Source: Alphaproteobacteria bacterium
GTDB lineage: Bacteria; Pseudomonadota; Alphaproteobacteria; Paracaedibacterales; VGCI01
Direction: 5' to 3'
Assembly (NCBI GenBank): GCA_019746225.1
Contig: JAIESE010000042.1
Coordinates: 18,154 to 82,153, forward strand
Length of the DNA: 64,000 nucleotides
Shown here: positions 19,561 through 28,758 of the stretch, in pieces
How the letters are laid out: each line of letters starts with the position of its first letter
Position numbering within the stretch: position 1 is the stretch's first letter
Notes under the pieces: generated by a model
What the model was told of the DNA's origin: nothing
Databases searched by the model: none
Seen by the model: only the letters and a program-made list of their open reading frames with translations
Program-made: the position numbers and the translations under genes

Positions 19561-20217
19561 ATGTATAAAATGGCTTTTTGGGTTTTAATCAGCCTAACAC
19601 TGATTATGGGAGGGGTAACAAAGATATATGCGCCAACTCTCAACCAACCAATACCTAACCAAGTCACTCCTCCAAAACTGGCTCAACTTCCTTTCAATGG
19701 CTATGAAGTGAGCATCGGCCAAGAGCATGCGCCCCTTACAATAATAATGTATTATTCTCTGACTTGCCCCCATTGTCATGAGTATCAAGAGGTAGAATTA
19801 CCCAAAATTCAAAAGGAATTTATCGATAAAGGCCTTGTGCGATTTATATTTCGGGATTTTCCAACAGATTTAATTGCCTTAAAGGCTGCAAAAATTGCCT
19901 GGTGCCATGGTAAGGAGCAATATCTAACATTTGCTCGAAAGCTTTTGGCAACACAAGAAAAATGGGTTTTGGATCCTTCTGAAAAGAAACTCCATAAAAT
20001 TGGATTAGACCTTGGAATTACCCCAACTGACTTAGAAAAATGTACTTGTCAAGACACGGATACGGAAAAGACAATAATGAAGACATGTTTTGAGGCTCAA
20101 AGGACTCATGAAATTATGGCCGCCCCAGCGTTTATAATTAATGGAAAGGTCTACGATGGCATCCCGGATGCAGCAATCATCGGGAAGATGTTGTTGAAGA
20201 TGGGAATTCACGGTTAA
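19561..20217 (+). CDS. DsbA-family periplasmic thiol-disulphide oxidoreductase
   Basis: A 218-residue thioredoxin-fold protein with an N-terminal membrane anchor or signal (residues ~4-22). The active site is CPHC in YYSLTCPHCHEYQ (about residues 75-78), and the cis-Pro loop is probably MAAPAFIINGKVYDG near 185. This architecture matches the alphaproteobacterial DsbA-like (thioredoxin_4) proteins that oxidise or isomerise secreted proteins. It would serve the several Cys-rich exported proteins in this window, which is an inference. Two further Cys (CTCQ, near 162) lie in the helical insert. GGGAG precedes the ATG. It is convergent with the MFS gene 15 bp away. Confidence 0.88.
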   Translation: MYKMAFWVLISLTLIMGGVTKIYAPTLNQPIPNQVTPPKLAQLPFNGYEVSIGQEHAPLTIIMYYSLTCPHCHEYQEVELPKIQKEFIDKGLVRFIFRDFPTDLIALKAAKIAWCHGKEQYLTFARKLLATQEKWVLDPSEKKLHKIGLDLGITPTDLEKCTCQDTDTEKTIMKTCFEAQRTHEIMAAPAFIINGKVYDGIPDAAIIGKMLLKMGIHG

Positions 20218-20232
20218 AAGACGATCGCCCCG

Positions 20233-21576
20233 TTATGCAACCACCTTCTGACGGTGATGATGGTGCGTTTCCTTGACAAAATAGAGAATCAAGAAACTAA
20301 CAACAAAACCAACGGGGAGAGCAATCATCGCTGTTTGATAAGCAGTCTCGCTATAAATACGAACACCATCAGCAGCAAGCGTCCCATCCCAACACAAATC
20401 GAGCAGTTCCCCAAGAAGCGGTTGGAAGATAACACCACTCATCATGACAACAGCGTTGGTAAATCCAAGGGCCGTCCCACTAATACGGCGAGGAAGAATT
20501 TCCTTAACGCACGCAAAAACCAAGACCTGCCCCCCATTGCACACACCACCGACAAATAAGAGAGCAAACATGAGCGGCAAAGGAATGGCAGGACCAAATA
20601 CAATTGCAGAAAAAATAAGTGTTAAGAAAACTGAAGATATCTTCATGGTTCGAATCCGGCTTTTAAGCTTTTCGGAAACCCAAGCGGCCAAAGCGCCGCC
20701 AATTGCAAAGCCAACAAAGATCATCACTGTGGCAAAAGAGGCGTATTCATTATCGATGCTATAGGTATGCATCAGGTAAGGCACACCCCACAATTCGGCA
20801 AAAGCTGCAATGGGCAACCACATTAAGGAACCAAATACTGCAATCAACCATACTTGGGGATTTTTAAGAAGCAGAGCCAATGATTTACGAAGGGGGATTT
20901 CGTGACCTTGGTGGGGCATGTGAGATCTTGGGTGGTCTCTCACCATTACCCAGGAGAAAAGAGTCATAACAACCCCCGCATAAGCCAGAATCATCGTTGC
21001 CTGACGCCAGCCGCCCATATGATTGACCATCCAAGCTAAAGGAGGGCCCCCGAAAGTACCGCCCAGGGTACCCATCATATTTGTCATTCCCAACATGAGA
21101 GCAAACCTTACTGGTGAAAACCACTCAGCAACCACCTTCAAACAACTGATGAAAGCACATGCTGATCCAGCGCCAATCAAGAAACGACCAATTTGTGCCC
21201 AGATGAGACTATCCCCGGTCGCAAACATAAAGGCTCCCGTCGTGCATAGAGCCGCGGATGTGGTAATGATTCTGCGAGCCCCAAGAGCGTCAACCATCAC
21301 ACCACAAGGAACTTGTAACACAACATAGGCATACAGATAACAAGAAACTAAAACGCCAAGGGCTGTTGAGGTTAGAGAAAAATCATGCATGAGACCTTCG
21401 GTCATAACGCTTGGGGAGACCCGCAATATACATTCATACAAATAGAATGCAGCAGCACATACCCAAACAATCCAAGCTTGAGCGGAATCTAAATGAGCTC
21501 TGTCATTGGCACGATTTACCATGCCTATATTTTCCTGTGGGTTTAGGAGTGCAGCTGTTGATTCCATGTCAATCAT
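20233..21576 (-). CDS. MFS transporter (first of two paralogues)
   Basis: A 447-residue inner-membrane transporter with twelve predicted membrane segments in two halves and a central loop around residue 215 (RDHPRSHMPHQGHEIPLRK). After helix 1 it has ECILRVSPSVMTEGLMHDF, and in helices 2-3 VPCGVMVDALGARRI, the MFS motif A region. The RVSPSVM signature resembles the phagosomal-transporter (Pht)-like families of intracellular bacteria, which import amino acids or nucleosides; the substrate is not determinable here. It is closely related to the next gene upstream (21700-23040), so the pair arose by tandem duplication. Two starts are possible (21576 or 21567). Confidence 0.88.
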   Translation of the reverse strand: MIDMESTAALLNPQENIGMVNRANDRAHLDSAQAWIVWVCAAAFYLYECILRVSPSVMTEGLMHDFSLTSTALGVLVSCYLYAYVVLQVPCGVMVDALGARRIITTSAALCTTGAFMFATGDSLIWAQIGRFLIGAGSACAFISCLKVVAEWFSPVRFALMLGMTNMMGTLGGTFGGPPLAWMVNHMGGWRQATMILAYAGVVMTLFSWVMVRDHPRSHMPHQGHEIPLRKSLALLLKNPQVWLIAVFGSLMWLPIAAFAELWGVPYLMHTYSIDNEYASFATVMIFVGFAIGGALAAWVSEKLKSRIRTMKISSVFLTLIFSAIVFGPAIPLPLMFALLFVGGVCNGGQVLVFACVKEILPRRISGTALGFTNAVVMMSGVIFQPLLGELLDLCWDGTLAADGVRIYSETAYQTAMIALPVGFVVSFLILYFVKETHHHHRQKVVA

Positions 21577-21699
21577 CTCTCTTCAAAATGAAAAATATCA
21601 AAGTGTATTCATGTTCTAATAAATGACGAAACCCTTTCAAGCAGATATTTGAAAGGGAATCCTCAGCATATATATAATCACTTTTGCGAAAACCGCAAC

Positions 21700-23040
21700 C
21701 TATTTTGACTGATAATCGGGGTGTGTTTCGCGAACGAATCTCAAAATCACCCAAGCTAGGAGCAAGCTCAACGGGATCGCAACCAAAGCATAATGATAAG
21801 CATCTACGCTATATAATTTTACGCCATCAAGACCGACTTCGCCTTCTTCAAACAAGTCAATCAACCACCCGAGAAGGGGTTGGAAAACAAGTGCACTCGC
21901 CATGGTCAAACAATTCATAAAGCCCATTGTTGTGCCGTTAAATTCAGGGGGATTAATTTCTTTTGCAGCAGCAAAGTTCAGAATCTGCCAACCACAGAAA
22001 AATCCTGCACAAAACAACAAGCCAAAAACACTGTAAAGAGGCAGGCTATTGATATAAACCGCCGGCATAAAGGTTGCAAGGGCACCAAGTGCGCCAATAG
22101 ACATAACCTTCTTATGGCTACATAAATAATTTGCCAAAATCGGGCTCACTAAGCATCCCAGAGCCATTCCCATAAAGACCAGCATGCTGCCATAAGCTGC
22201 GGTCTCATTGTTGATTTCATAGGCAACCATGAGATAAGGCGTTCCCCACATTTCCGCAAAGGCAGAAAGAATTGTATACATAAGGGACGCATAGAGTCCA
22301 ATAAGCCATGTTTGAGGACTGGAAGTAATAATCCTCAAACCTTCCCAGAGATGGGTTGTTGTCATCGGAACATCTTGATTTTTGTTTTGGGTACCGCGCG
22401 TTGGGTGGTCCCGAATAATCATCCAAGCGGCAGCTGCAACAGCAACCCCAACGCTGCCAGCAATCGTCATGGCAATTCGCCAATCTGTTGCGTTGACGAG
22501 CATCGCAAGCGGTTTACCCCCAAAGAATCCACCGAATGTACCCATCATCATGGTAATACCGGCAATAACAGCAAATCGTTGAGCCGGAAACCACTCAGAA
22601 GCAATTTTCAAACAACTCAAATAAGCACAAGCAGAACCAGCTCCCATAAGGAAACGAGCCGCAGAGGCGGTAAATAAGCTTTCGCTTTCCGCAAAGACAA
22701 AGCTTCCCAAAGCACACATCACCGCTGAAATGGTGACCACTCTGCGGGTCCCCAACCAGTCAACGATCATGCCACACGGCACCTGCAAGGGCACATAGGA
22801 AAAGTAATAGGCGGATGTAAATATACCGAGCGCGGTTGAGGTAACCCCAAAATCCCGCATCAATTCATTTGTCATGACGCCAGGAGAAGCGCGCAATACA
22901 TATTCATAGAGGTAAAAAAGAGCAGCGGCTCCCCAAATAATCCATGCATACGTCGCAGATTTTTCCTTGAAAGAGCTTGAATTCATATCAACATCCTCAA
23001 GAGTTAGTTGATCAACAGTGGTATCTGCTGCAAGTTTCAC
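21700..23040 (-). CDS. MFS transporter (second of two paralogues)
   Basis: A 446-residue twelve-helix MFS protein. It shares with its neighbour the blocks YVLRASPGVMTNELMRDFGV, VPCGMIVDWLGTRRVV, FLMGAGSACAYLSCLKIASEW and the FGGFFGGKPLA loop. The start is a GTG at 23040 preceded by AAGGGA. The two genes lie head to tail with a 123-bp gap and are probably co-transcribed. Divergence between them is large enough to suggest different substrates. The same hedged comparison to Pht-like nutrient importers applies. Confidence 0.88.
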   Translation of the reverse strand: MKLAADTTVDQLTLEDVDMNSSSFKEKSATYAWIIWGAAALFYLYEYVLRASPGVMTNELMRDFGVTSTALGIFTSAYYFSYVPLQVPCGMIVDWLGTRRVVTISAVMCALGSFVFAESESLFTASAARFLMGAGSACAYLSCLKIASEWFPAQRFAVIAGITMMMGTFGGFFGGKPLAMLVNATDWRIAMTIAGSVGVAVAAAAWMIIRDHPTRGTQNKNQDVPMTTTHLWEGLRIITSSPQTWLIGLYASLMYTILSAFAEMWGTPYLMVAYEINNETAAYGSMLVFMGMALGCLVSPILANYLCSHKKVMSIGALGALATFMPAVYINSLPLYSVFGLLFCAGFFCGWQILNFAAAKEINPPEFNGTTMGFMNCLTMASALVFQPLLGWLIDLFEEGEVGLDGVKLYSVDAYHYALVAIPLSLLLAWVILRFVRETHPDYQSK

Positions 23041-23490
23041 GTCAATCCCTTTCGTTAACTTTCTATGGAGTTTTCTTTTCTAACAGAACTAATGAAAAAA
23101 AGCCATAACTAGCTCACTTCATTCAGTTGGCCTAAAAATTTAAACTCTACTTCATATCTTGATACTATCTATTTAATTACTCTTAGCACAAAGATCAAGG
23201 GTATTTAAGATAGAAAATACCACCAGAAAGGTAATAAAATTACCTTTGTGAGTCTAAACACATAATTTTTTGGATTAATTTCAATTTTATTAAGAGCAAA
23301 ATAAAATTCCGAAAAGAAGAGAGTCTTTAAGGGAATCATATCAAACGCAATGAATAGTATGGAAACCCGGTATGCAAACCTGCCACCAGCGAAAATATCC
23401 CCAGAATAGTAATTATGATGCGTAGTAGAGACTACATTGTGTGCCAGACTAAGTCAAGAAAACAGGGAAGTTAAACTAAGTGATTTCCGT
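23041..23490. other. 450-bp AT-rich intergenic region without a gene
   Basis: I see no supported coding frame. It holds a perfect 9-bp inverted repeat with a 3-nt loop (AAAGGTAAT/ATTACCTTT, 23227-23247) without a T-run, so a protein site or weak attenuator is as likely as a terminator. It must also carry the promoter of the MFS pair transcribed leftwards from 23040. Confidence 0.5.
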
Positions 23491-23973
23491 TTAGTTCGTC
23501 GTCTCTACCTTCTTGATGGTTACTCCCACGACTAAAGGTGTATAGTCAAAAAGTGAGAAGTTCCACATTGTCATGCCAGTTTCCTCCACCGTCTTTGTCC
23601 GTTTCTTTTGCTTTGTATGATGATAAGCGTTAAACTGAATTTTAGCCTCGGTTTCTTTAAAGCGATATTCTTCATATTTCCTTGTGCAATCTTGAATAAA
23701 ATTATCCAAATCTTGGGGTTCAAGTGAAGATAATTCTAGAGAATATAGGATTCTAGCGTATGTAAATTTCTGAGGGGACTGTAAAGTTTTTAGGGTCATG
23801 AGTGATAGATATGGTGGTTTCTGAGGTTTCCTAGAAGCAGAAGATAATAATTTAACATGTTTACCAATTGCCTCAATTTCTAACTGTTCTTCAGATTTTT
23901 CAGCTGGGATAGCTAAGTTTGAACACAGAAGCACCGTCGCGGTTATCATTATACTTTTGTAAAATTTCATCAT
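23491..23973 (-). CDS. Small secreted protein of unknown function
   Basis: A 160-residue protein with a signal peptide (MMKFYKSIMITATVLLCSNL, cleavage likely after IPA). The mature chain is basic, with a helical middle and a short beta-like end (WNFSLFDYTPLVVGVTIKKV). Two ATG codons in a row follow an AAGGA site. No family is recognised. It stands alone, with 450 bp of non-coding sequence downstream and a divergent operon upstream. Confidence 0.65.
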   Translation of the reverse strand: MMKFYKSIMITATVLLCSNLAIPAEKSEEQLEIEAIGKHVKLLSSASRKPQKPPYLSLMTLKTLQSPQKFTYARILYSLELSSLEPQDLDNFIQDCTRKYEEYRFKETEAKIQFNAYHHTKQKKRTKTVEETGMTMWNFSLFDYTPLVVGVTIKKVETTN

Positions 23974-24101
23974 TTGATTTTCCTTATTTTATGAATTTCA
24001 CTTACCCTCTTAATCTAATTAATTCTATAAAGCAAGTTGGTCGTCATAATGTTGCCATCTCCATTATTGCTCCGCTCACAAATTAGGTGTAACTTGTCCT
24101 T

Positions 24102-24299
24102 ATGACCCATTCATATCTCATGATTGCCCTTTTATGCGCCCTTGGAGCCACGGTTGGTGCCTTGGGATTTGGATTATTTGCCCTCTTCAAAGGCGGTGAA
24201 TTTAATGAAAAATATGGGAATCGTGCCATGCGCTGGCGGATTCTCCTTCAGGCTCTTACTCTTATTCTTTTTACGTTGATGTTAATTTTTGGAAGGTAA
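24102..24299 (+). CDS. Twin transmembrane (HIG1-domain) protein
   Basis: A 65-residue protein with two membrane helices (about 4-28 and 46-63) joined by a loop GGEFNEKYGNRAMRWRILLQ. The N-K-x-M-R-x-R-(I/V)-x-x-Q pattern before helix 2 is typical of the HIG1_N twin-TM family of alphaproteobacteria, the bacterial relatives of mitochondrial Hig1 proteins associated with respiratory supercomplexes. It is the first gene of a plus-strand run that continues with a cobalamin adenosyltransferase 12 bp downstream, a common alphaproteobacterial pairing. There is no clear ribosome binding site. Confidence 0.85.
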   Translation: MTHSYLMIALLCALGATVGALGFGLFALFKGGEFNEKYGNRAMRWRILLQALTLILFTLMLIFGR

Positions 24300-24311
24300 C
24301 AGGAGAAAACC

Positions 24312-24872
24312 ATGGTTCATCTGACACGCATCTATACACGCGGTGGAGATAAAGGGAAGACATCCCTCGGTTCTGGCGAACGAGTCTCAAAATCTGACGC
24401 CCGCATCAATGCGATTGGAGATGTGGACGAAGCCAATGCAGCGATCGGGTGGGTTCGAGAATATACACCCAAGACAATTGATCCTTTATTGATGCGTATT
24501 CAAAACGACCTGTTTGATTTGGGCGCCGATCTTTGTGTACCAAAAGGAAAACCGGACTCGCTCCGCATCGTGGACTGCCAAGTTGATTATCTTGAAAAGA
24601 AAATTGATGACCTCAATCAACATCTCGAACCTTTAACATCCTTTATCTTACCCGGGGGCTCCAAATCCAGTGCCGCCCTTCATTTGGCTCGAACTATTGT
24701 TCGTAGGGCTGAACGCTCTCTTATTCACTTGCATCAAATCCAACCGATTAATTTCGAGGCTATTAAGTATTTAAACAGACTTTCTGATTTATTATTTGTC
24801 TTATGTCGTCATGTAAACGGCAATGGGAAAGAGGACGTTTTGTGGGTTCCTGGCAAATCCCGGACGGAATAA
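24312..24872 (+). CDS. Cob(I)yrinic acid a,c-diamide adenosyltransferase (PduO type)
   Basis: A 186-residue ATP:corrinoid adenosyltransferase that makes coenzyme B12 from reduced corrinoid. The N-terminal TRIYTRGGDKGKTSLGSGER is the PduO signature, including the ATP-binding TRxGDxGxT. Later segments DVDEANAAIGWVRE, FILPGGSKSSAALHLARTIV and RRAERSLIHL complete the fold, and KYLNRLSDLLFVLCRHVN is the usual C-terminal helix. AGGAG precedes the ATG. As no B12 biosynthesis genes are seen nearby, the enzyme may serve salvaged cobalamin. It is followed by etfB at 19 bp. Confidence 0.94.
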   Translation: MVHLTRIYTRGGDKGKTSLGSGERVSKSDARINAIGDVDEANAAIGWVREYTPKTIDPLLMRIQNDLFDLGADLCVPKGKPDSLRIVDCQVDYLEKKIDDLNQHLEPLTSFILPGGSKSSAALHLARTIVRRAERSLIHLHQIQPINFEAIKYLNRLSDLLFVLCRHVNGNGKEDVLWVPGKSRTE

Positions 24873-24891
24873 AAAGGGAGATAAGGCTTAA

Positions 24892-25650
24892 GTGAAGGTA
24901 TTGGTCGGTATCAAAAGGGTTATTGACTATAACGTCAAGATACGCGTCAAGAGCGATGGATCTGGCGTTGAGACCAACAATGTCAAAATGTCCATCAATC
25001 CCTTTGATGAAATTGCCGTTGAAGAAGCTTTACGCCTAAAAGAAAAAGGTATTGCTACAGAAATCGTTGTCGTCTCCATAGGTCCTGATGCTGTCGTTGA
25101 TACCATTCGCCATGCCCTTGCGCTCGGCGCGGATCGCGGCATCCATGTCGACATGCCCGAATTCCCTGAACCTTTATGGGTTGCTAAAGCCTTAAAAGCA
25201 ATTGCTGCAACTGAACAACCCCAGCTGATTTTGCTGGGTAAACAAGCCATTGATGATGACTGCAATCAGGTTGCCCAAATGCTCAGCGCCCTTCTCGACT
25301 GGCCTCAAAGCACCTTTGTTTCTGCTCTCTCAATCCAAGATGGCAAATGTCAGGCTGTCCGCGAAGTTGATGGAGGCCTTGAAACCCTGATATTACCACT
25401 TCCTGCCATCATCAGCACGGATTTGCGCCTCAACACACCGCGTTATGCCACCTTACCCAACATCATGAAAGCCAAGCAAAAACCTATTCAACAGCTGACA
25501 GCTGCAGATTTGCATCTTTCTTCCGAAAACCACACCAGAATTTTAAAGGTGACAGAACCCCCAACTCGTAAAGGAGGTGTTGTTGTGTCTTCCGTAGCAG
25601 AACTGGTCGCCCACATCAACAAGCTCCCTCTCGAAAGGTCAGAATCATGA
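24892..25650 (+). CDS. etfB: Electron transfer flavoprotein subunit beta
   Basis: A 252-residue ETF beta chain, which with EtfA carries electrons from acyl-CoA and other dehydrogenases to ETF-ubiquinone oxidoreductase. It starts with GTG at 24892. Signatures are VLVGIKRVIDYNVKIRVKSD, NPFDEIAVEEALRLKEKG, the AMP-binding GADRGIHVD and LLGKQAIDDDCNQVAQML, and RYATLPNIMKAKQKP. Its length is normal. It overlaps etfA by ATGA, giving strict coupling that matches the 1:1 complex. Confidence 0.96.
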   Translation: MKVLVGIKRVIDYNVKIRVKSDGSGVETNNVKMSINPFDEIAVEEALRLKEKGIATEIVVVSIGPDAVVDTIRHALALGADRGIHVDMPEFPEPLWVAKALKAIAATEQPQLILLGKQAIDDDCNQVAQMLSALLDWPQSTFVSALSIQDGKCQAVREVDGGLETLILPLPAIISTDLRLNTPRYATLPNIMKAKQKPIQQLTAADLHLSSENHTRILKVTEPPTRKGGVVVSSVAELVAHINKLPLERSES

Positions 25651-26594
25651 AAGTCCTTATCATTGCGGAACATGATGAAACTTCTTTGAAACAGTCAACC
25701 TTAAATGCCATTACGGCTGGCCTTGCTTTGGCGCCAAAAATTAGTGTACTCGTTGGGGGAGCCAACATCAACACTGTGGCTCAAAGTGTCTCTAAAATTG
25801 CAGGTGTGGAGCGCGTTATCACTGCAACAGCTCCTGAACTTGCCCATCAACTTGCCGAACCGATGACCCAACTCCTGGAATCTATTGCCCCCCAGTTCAC
25901 CCATATCTTGGTTCCTGCCACGACTTTTGGAAAGAACTTGGCCCCACGGCTCGCTGCAAAGCTTGACGTGATGCAAATATCTGATCTGACAAGAATCCTG
26001 TCACCAGATACCTTCGAACGTCCCATATATGCCGGCAATGCAATTCAAATCATCCAAAGCTTGGATACGACCAAAATTCTAACAATCCGTCCAACAGCCT
26101 TCAACAAAGCCACGCCTAGTGACAAGGCAGCCCCCATCGACGTATTAACCGTACCTCCGTTAACATCCCGGGTAACCTATGGTGGCTTAGAGACTACCCC
26201 CTCTTCACGTCCGGAGCTTACAAACGCGCGCGTAGTTGTTTCAGGGGGTCGCGGCTTGCAAAATAAGGATAACTTTCGTCTTATTGAAGAACTCGCGGAT
26301 TGTTTGAATGGCGCTATTGGGGCGTCACGCGCGGCCGTTGATGCGGGCTTTGTTCCCAACGACTATCAGGTTGGGCAAACCGGCAAAGTTGTCGCCCCGG
26401 ACTTGTATATTGCCGTTGGAATCTCCGGTGCCATCCAACATATTGCCGGCATGAAAGACAGCAAAATTATTATTGCCATCAATAAGGACCCGGATGCCCC
26501 CATTTTTCAAGTAGCAGACTTTGGCATTGTGGGAGATTTATTTGAGATCCTCCCTGAACTCACCAAATCATTGAAAGAGTCAACTCATGCTTGA
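25647..26594 (+). CDS. etfA: Electron transfer flavoprotein subunit alpha
   Basis: A 315-residue FAD-binding ETF alpha chain. The C-terminal FAD domain carries the family pattern [60 protein letters not shown] and [20 protein letters not shown]. The N-terminal half holds [12 protein letters not shown] and an adenine-binding-like domain. It overlaps etfB by 4 nt and hbd by 8 nt, so the three are one transcription unit. No acyl-CoA dehydrogenase or ETF dehydrogenase is in the window. Confidence 0.96.
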   Translation: MKVLIIAEHDETSLKQSTLNAITAGLALAPKISVLVGGANINTVAQSVSKIAGVERVITATAPELAHQLAEPMTQLLESIAPQFTHILVPATTFGKNLAPRLAAKLDVMQISDLTRILSPDTFERPIYAGNAIQIIQSLDTTKILTIRPTAFNKATPSDKAAPIDVLTVPPLTSRVTYGGLETTPSSRPELTNARVVVSGGRGLQNKDNFRLIEELADCLNGAIGASRAAVDAGFVPNDYQVGQTGKVVAPDLYIAVGISGAIQHIAGMKDSKIIIAINKDPDAPIFQVADFGIVGDLFEILPELTKSLKESTHA

Positions 26595-27441
26595 GAATAT
26601 TGCCGTTATAGGCGCAGGTCAAATGGGCTCCGGCATCGCTCAAGTTTTTGCCCTTGCCAACAAAGAAGTACAACTCATTGATATATCTGAAGACCAATTG
26701 GCACACGCGCGTGCGTATATTGAAAAGAACTTGGACAAACAAGTCACCAAGGGAAGCATAACAACCTTAGAGAAAGACAGTGCCCTTAAGCAGTTGCGTT
26801 TTTCAAATGTCATCCAAAATCCTGAAAGCCTCGATCTTGCTGTGGAAGCGATTGTTGAGAATTTCGACCTCAAGGCGCACATTTTCAAAAGTTTGGACAG
26901 CTCCCTTAACGACGCTGCCATCATCGCCAGCAATACCTCTTCCCTCTCTATTACTGAGCTTGGCAAGATAACGTCACGTCCGGATCGGGTTATTGGGATG
27001 CATTTCATGAACCCCGCGCCAATCATGCCGCTGATTGAGATCATCCAGGGACAAAATACGTCGCAACAAACATATAACACCATAGTGACGATGGTTCACG
27101 AGCTCAAAAAGACGCCCGTCACTTCCAAGGATTCTCCCGGTTTCATCGTCAATCGCATCCTTATGCCCATGATTAATGAAGCAATTTTTGCCCTTAATGA
27201 TGAAGTGGCAAGTGCTCAAGACATTGACACAGCGATGAAACTTGGCACGAATCAGCCTATGGGCCCTTTAGAACTTGCGGATTTCATCGGTCTTGATACC
27301 TGTTTATGGATAATGCAAGTTCTCCATGAAGGATTTGCCGATGATAAATATCGCCCCTGCCCTTTGTTGCAAGAATATGTTACACAAGGAAGACTCGGCC
27401 GCAAATCCGGTCACGGTTTTTATGAGTATCCGAAAAAATAA
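26587..27441 (+). CDS. hbd: 3-hydroxybutyryl-CoA dehydrogenase
   Basis: A 284-residue NAD(P)-dependent dehydrogenase acting on 3-hydroxybutyryl-CoA or acetoacetyl-CoA. The Rossmann motif GAGQMGSGIAQVFA is at residues ~9-22. Catalytic signatures are IASNTSSLSITEL, the His motif RVIGMHFMNPAPIMPLIEII, and PGFIVNRILMPMINEAIFAL, followed by DIDTAMKLGTNQPMGPLELA. It is a single-domain enzyme of the usual length. Co-transcription with etfBA suggests short-chain acyl-CoA oxidation or a polyhydroxybutyrate/butyrate route, but partner genes are missing here. Confidence 0.94.
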   Translation: MLENIAVIGAGQMGSGIAQVFALANKEVQLIDISEDQLAHARAYIEKNLDKQVTKGSITTLEKDSALKQLRFSNVIQNPESLDLAVEAIVENFDLKAHIFKSLDSSLNDAAIIASNTSSLSITELGKITSRPDRVIGMHFMNPAPIMPLIEIIQGQNTSQQTYNTIVTMVHELKKTPVTSKDSPGFIVNRILMPMINEAIFALNDEVASAQDIDTAMKLGTNQPMGPLELADFIGLDTCLWIMQVLHEGFADDKYRPCPLLQEYVTQGRLGRKSGHGFYEYPKK

Positions 27442-27452
27442 ATGAGATAAGA

Positions 27453-27695
27453 ATGGCAGAAAACATACAACCCCAAGACGACATCAAGGACATGTCCTTT
27501 GAAAAAGCGATGACGGAGCTCGAAACCCTCGTTCGTCGATTGGAAGAAGGCCGTCTCACCCTTGAAGAAGCGATTTCTTCTTATGAACGAGGGACTGCTT
27601 TGCGTACCCATTGTGAAGCAAAACTACGCGCAGCAAAGCTGAAAGTTGAGCAAGTGTTAGGCGAGCAAGAGAAAAATCAAGTTGATAATGCCTGA
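27453..27695 (+). CDS. xseB: Exodeoxyribonuclease VII small subunit
   Basis: An 80-residue protein with the XseB signature: MSFEKAMTELETLVRRLEEG, then LTLEEAISSYERGTALRTHC and EAKLRAAKLKVEQVL. It forms the helical arms of exonuclease VII with XseA, which is not in the window. It overlaps the ispA start by 8 nt, the conserved xseB-ispA pairing of many proteobacteria. Here dxs, which often follows, is at 17420-19357 instead. Confidence 0.95.
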   Translation: MAENIQPQDDIKDMSFEKAMTELETLVRRLEEGRLTLEEAISSYERGTALRTHCEAKLRAAKLKVEQVLGEQEKNQVDNA

Positions 27696-28578
27696 AACCT
27701 CCAGCATGAGCCCAGACCTTGCCCGTTTATTTGATGAAACGAGGGATGCGGTTGAAGGTGTCCTCGCTCATTATCTTAGCCTACCGAACGTCCCTGCGCC
27801 CTTAGCTCAAGCCATGTCTGCGAGTGTTAAAAATGGGGGAAAGCGCTTGCGCCCTATGCTGAGCCTTGCCTGTGCGACTCTGTTTAACGTCCCCAAGGCT
27901 CAAGCGGCCCGCGTTGGTGCCGCCATAGAGATGGTTCACTGTTATTCTCTCATTCATGACGATTTACCGGCCATGGATAATGCGGATTTGCGAAGAGGAC
28001 ATCCAACATGCTGGCGCCAATTTGGGGAAGCCACGGCGATTCTAGCGGGTGACTCCCTATTGCCCCTTGCCTTTGAGGTTCTCACAGATGAGGCCACTCA
28101 CCCTTCACCTTCCGTCCGGCTTTCGCTAATCCAAGCCTTGGCAACAAGCTCTGGTGCCGCTGGAATGGCCGGGGGACAAATGCTGGATCTATCACCCCAT
28201 CTGATTGATTCGGTTGAGGACTCCATAACCATGCAAAATCTGAAAACAGGCTGCTTGATTTCATTTTCTTGTGAGTCAGGGCCAATTCTAGCTGAAGCTT
28301 CCCCTGAGAATCGCGCCCTATTAAGTCAATTTGGGTTTCTTTTGGGCCTGGCCTATCAGATTCAAGACGACCTTCTCGACATTGAGGGAAATGAAAAGGA
28401 TCTTGGAAAACCTGTTGGAATGGATCAAGACAAGCGGTCGCTTGTGGCTCTTTTAGGAACGGACGCCAGCAAAACTTACCTTGCCTCTCTTCAAGAAAAA
28501 ATGTCCCACCTTATTCGCCCTTTTCAACAACCCCTATTTGAGGAAATTATGACCTGGGCAACCACGCGTCAGATATAA
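27688..28578 (+). CDS. ispA: Farnesyl (polyprenyl) diphosphate synthase
   Basis: A 296-residue trans-prenyltransferase condensing IPP with allylic diphosphates. Motifs are GGKRLRPMLSLA, the first Asp-rich motif in HDDLPAMDNADLRRGHPTCW (about residues 90-108), and the second in YQIQDDLLDIEGNEKDLGKP. The short length and the class-typical spacing favour farnesyl over longer products. The reading frame opens at a TTG (27682), but the ATG at 27688 is preferred, translationally coupled to xseB. It ends the operon that starts at 24102. Confidence 0.93.
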   Translation: MPETSSMSPDLARLFDETRDAVEGVLAHYLSLPNVPAPLAQAMSASVKNGGKRLRPMLSLACATLFNVPKAQAARVGAAIEMVHCYSLIHDDLPAMDNADLRRGHPTCWRQFGEATAILAGDSLLPLAFEVLTDEATHPSPSVRLSLIQALATSSGAAGMAGGQMLDLSPHLIDSVEDSITMQNLKTGCLISFSCESGPILAEASPENRALLSQFGFLLGLAYQIQDDLLDIEGNEKDLGKPVGMDQDKRSLVALLGTDASKTYLASLQEKMSHLIRPFQQPLFEEIMTWATTRQI

Positions 28579-28758
28579 ATAATTCTCATAAATTTTATAT
28601 AATATTTATGTATATAGTTTCAATAATTCTACTTGACTCATGAAAAGGATCAGCATAAATCATAACTAAACCTAAATAGTTTCTTGGCCTTTGCTCGTAA
28701 CTTACAGCAGAGCTTATCGAAATTATAAACAATAAAATTAATAAGTTAGGAATGCCTC

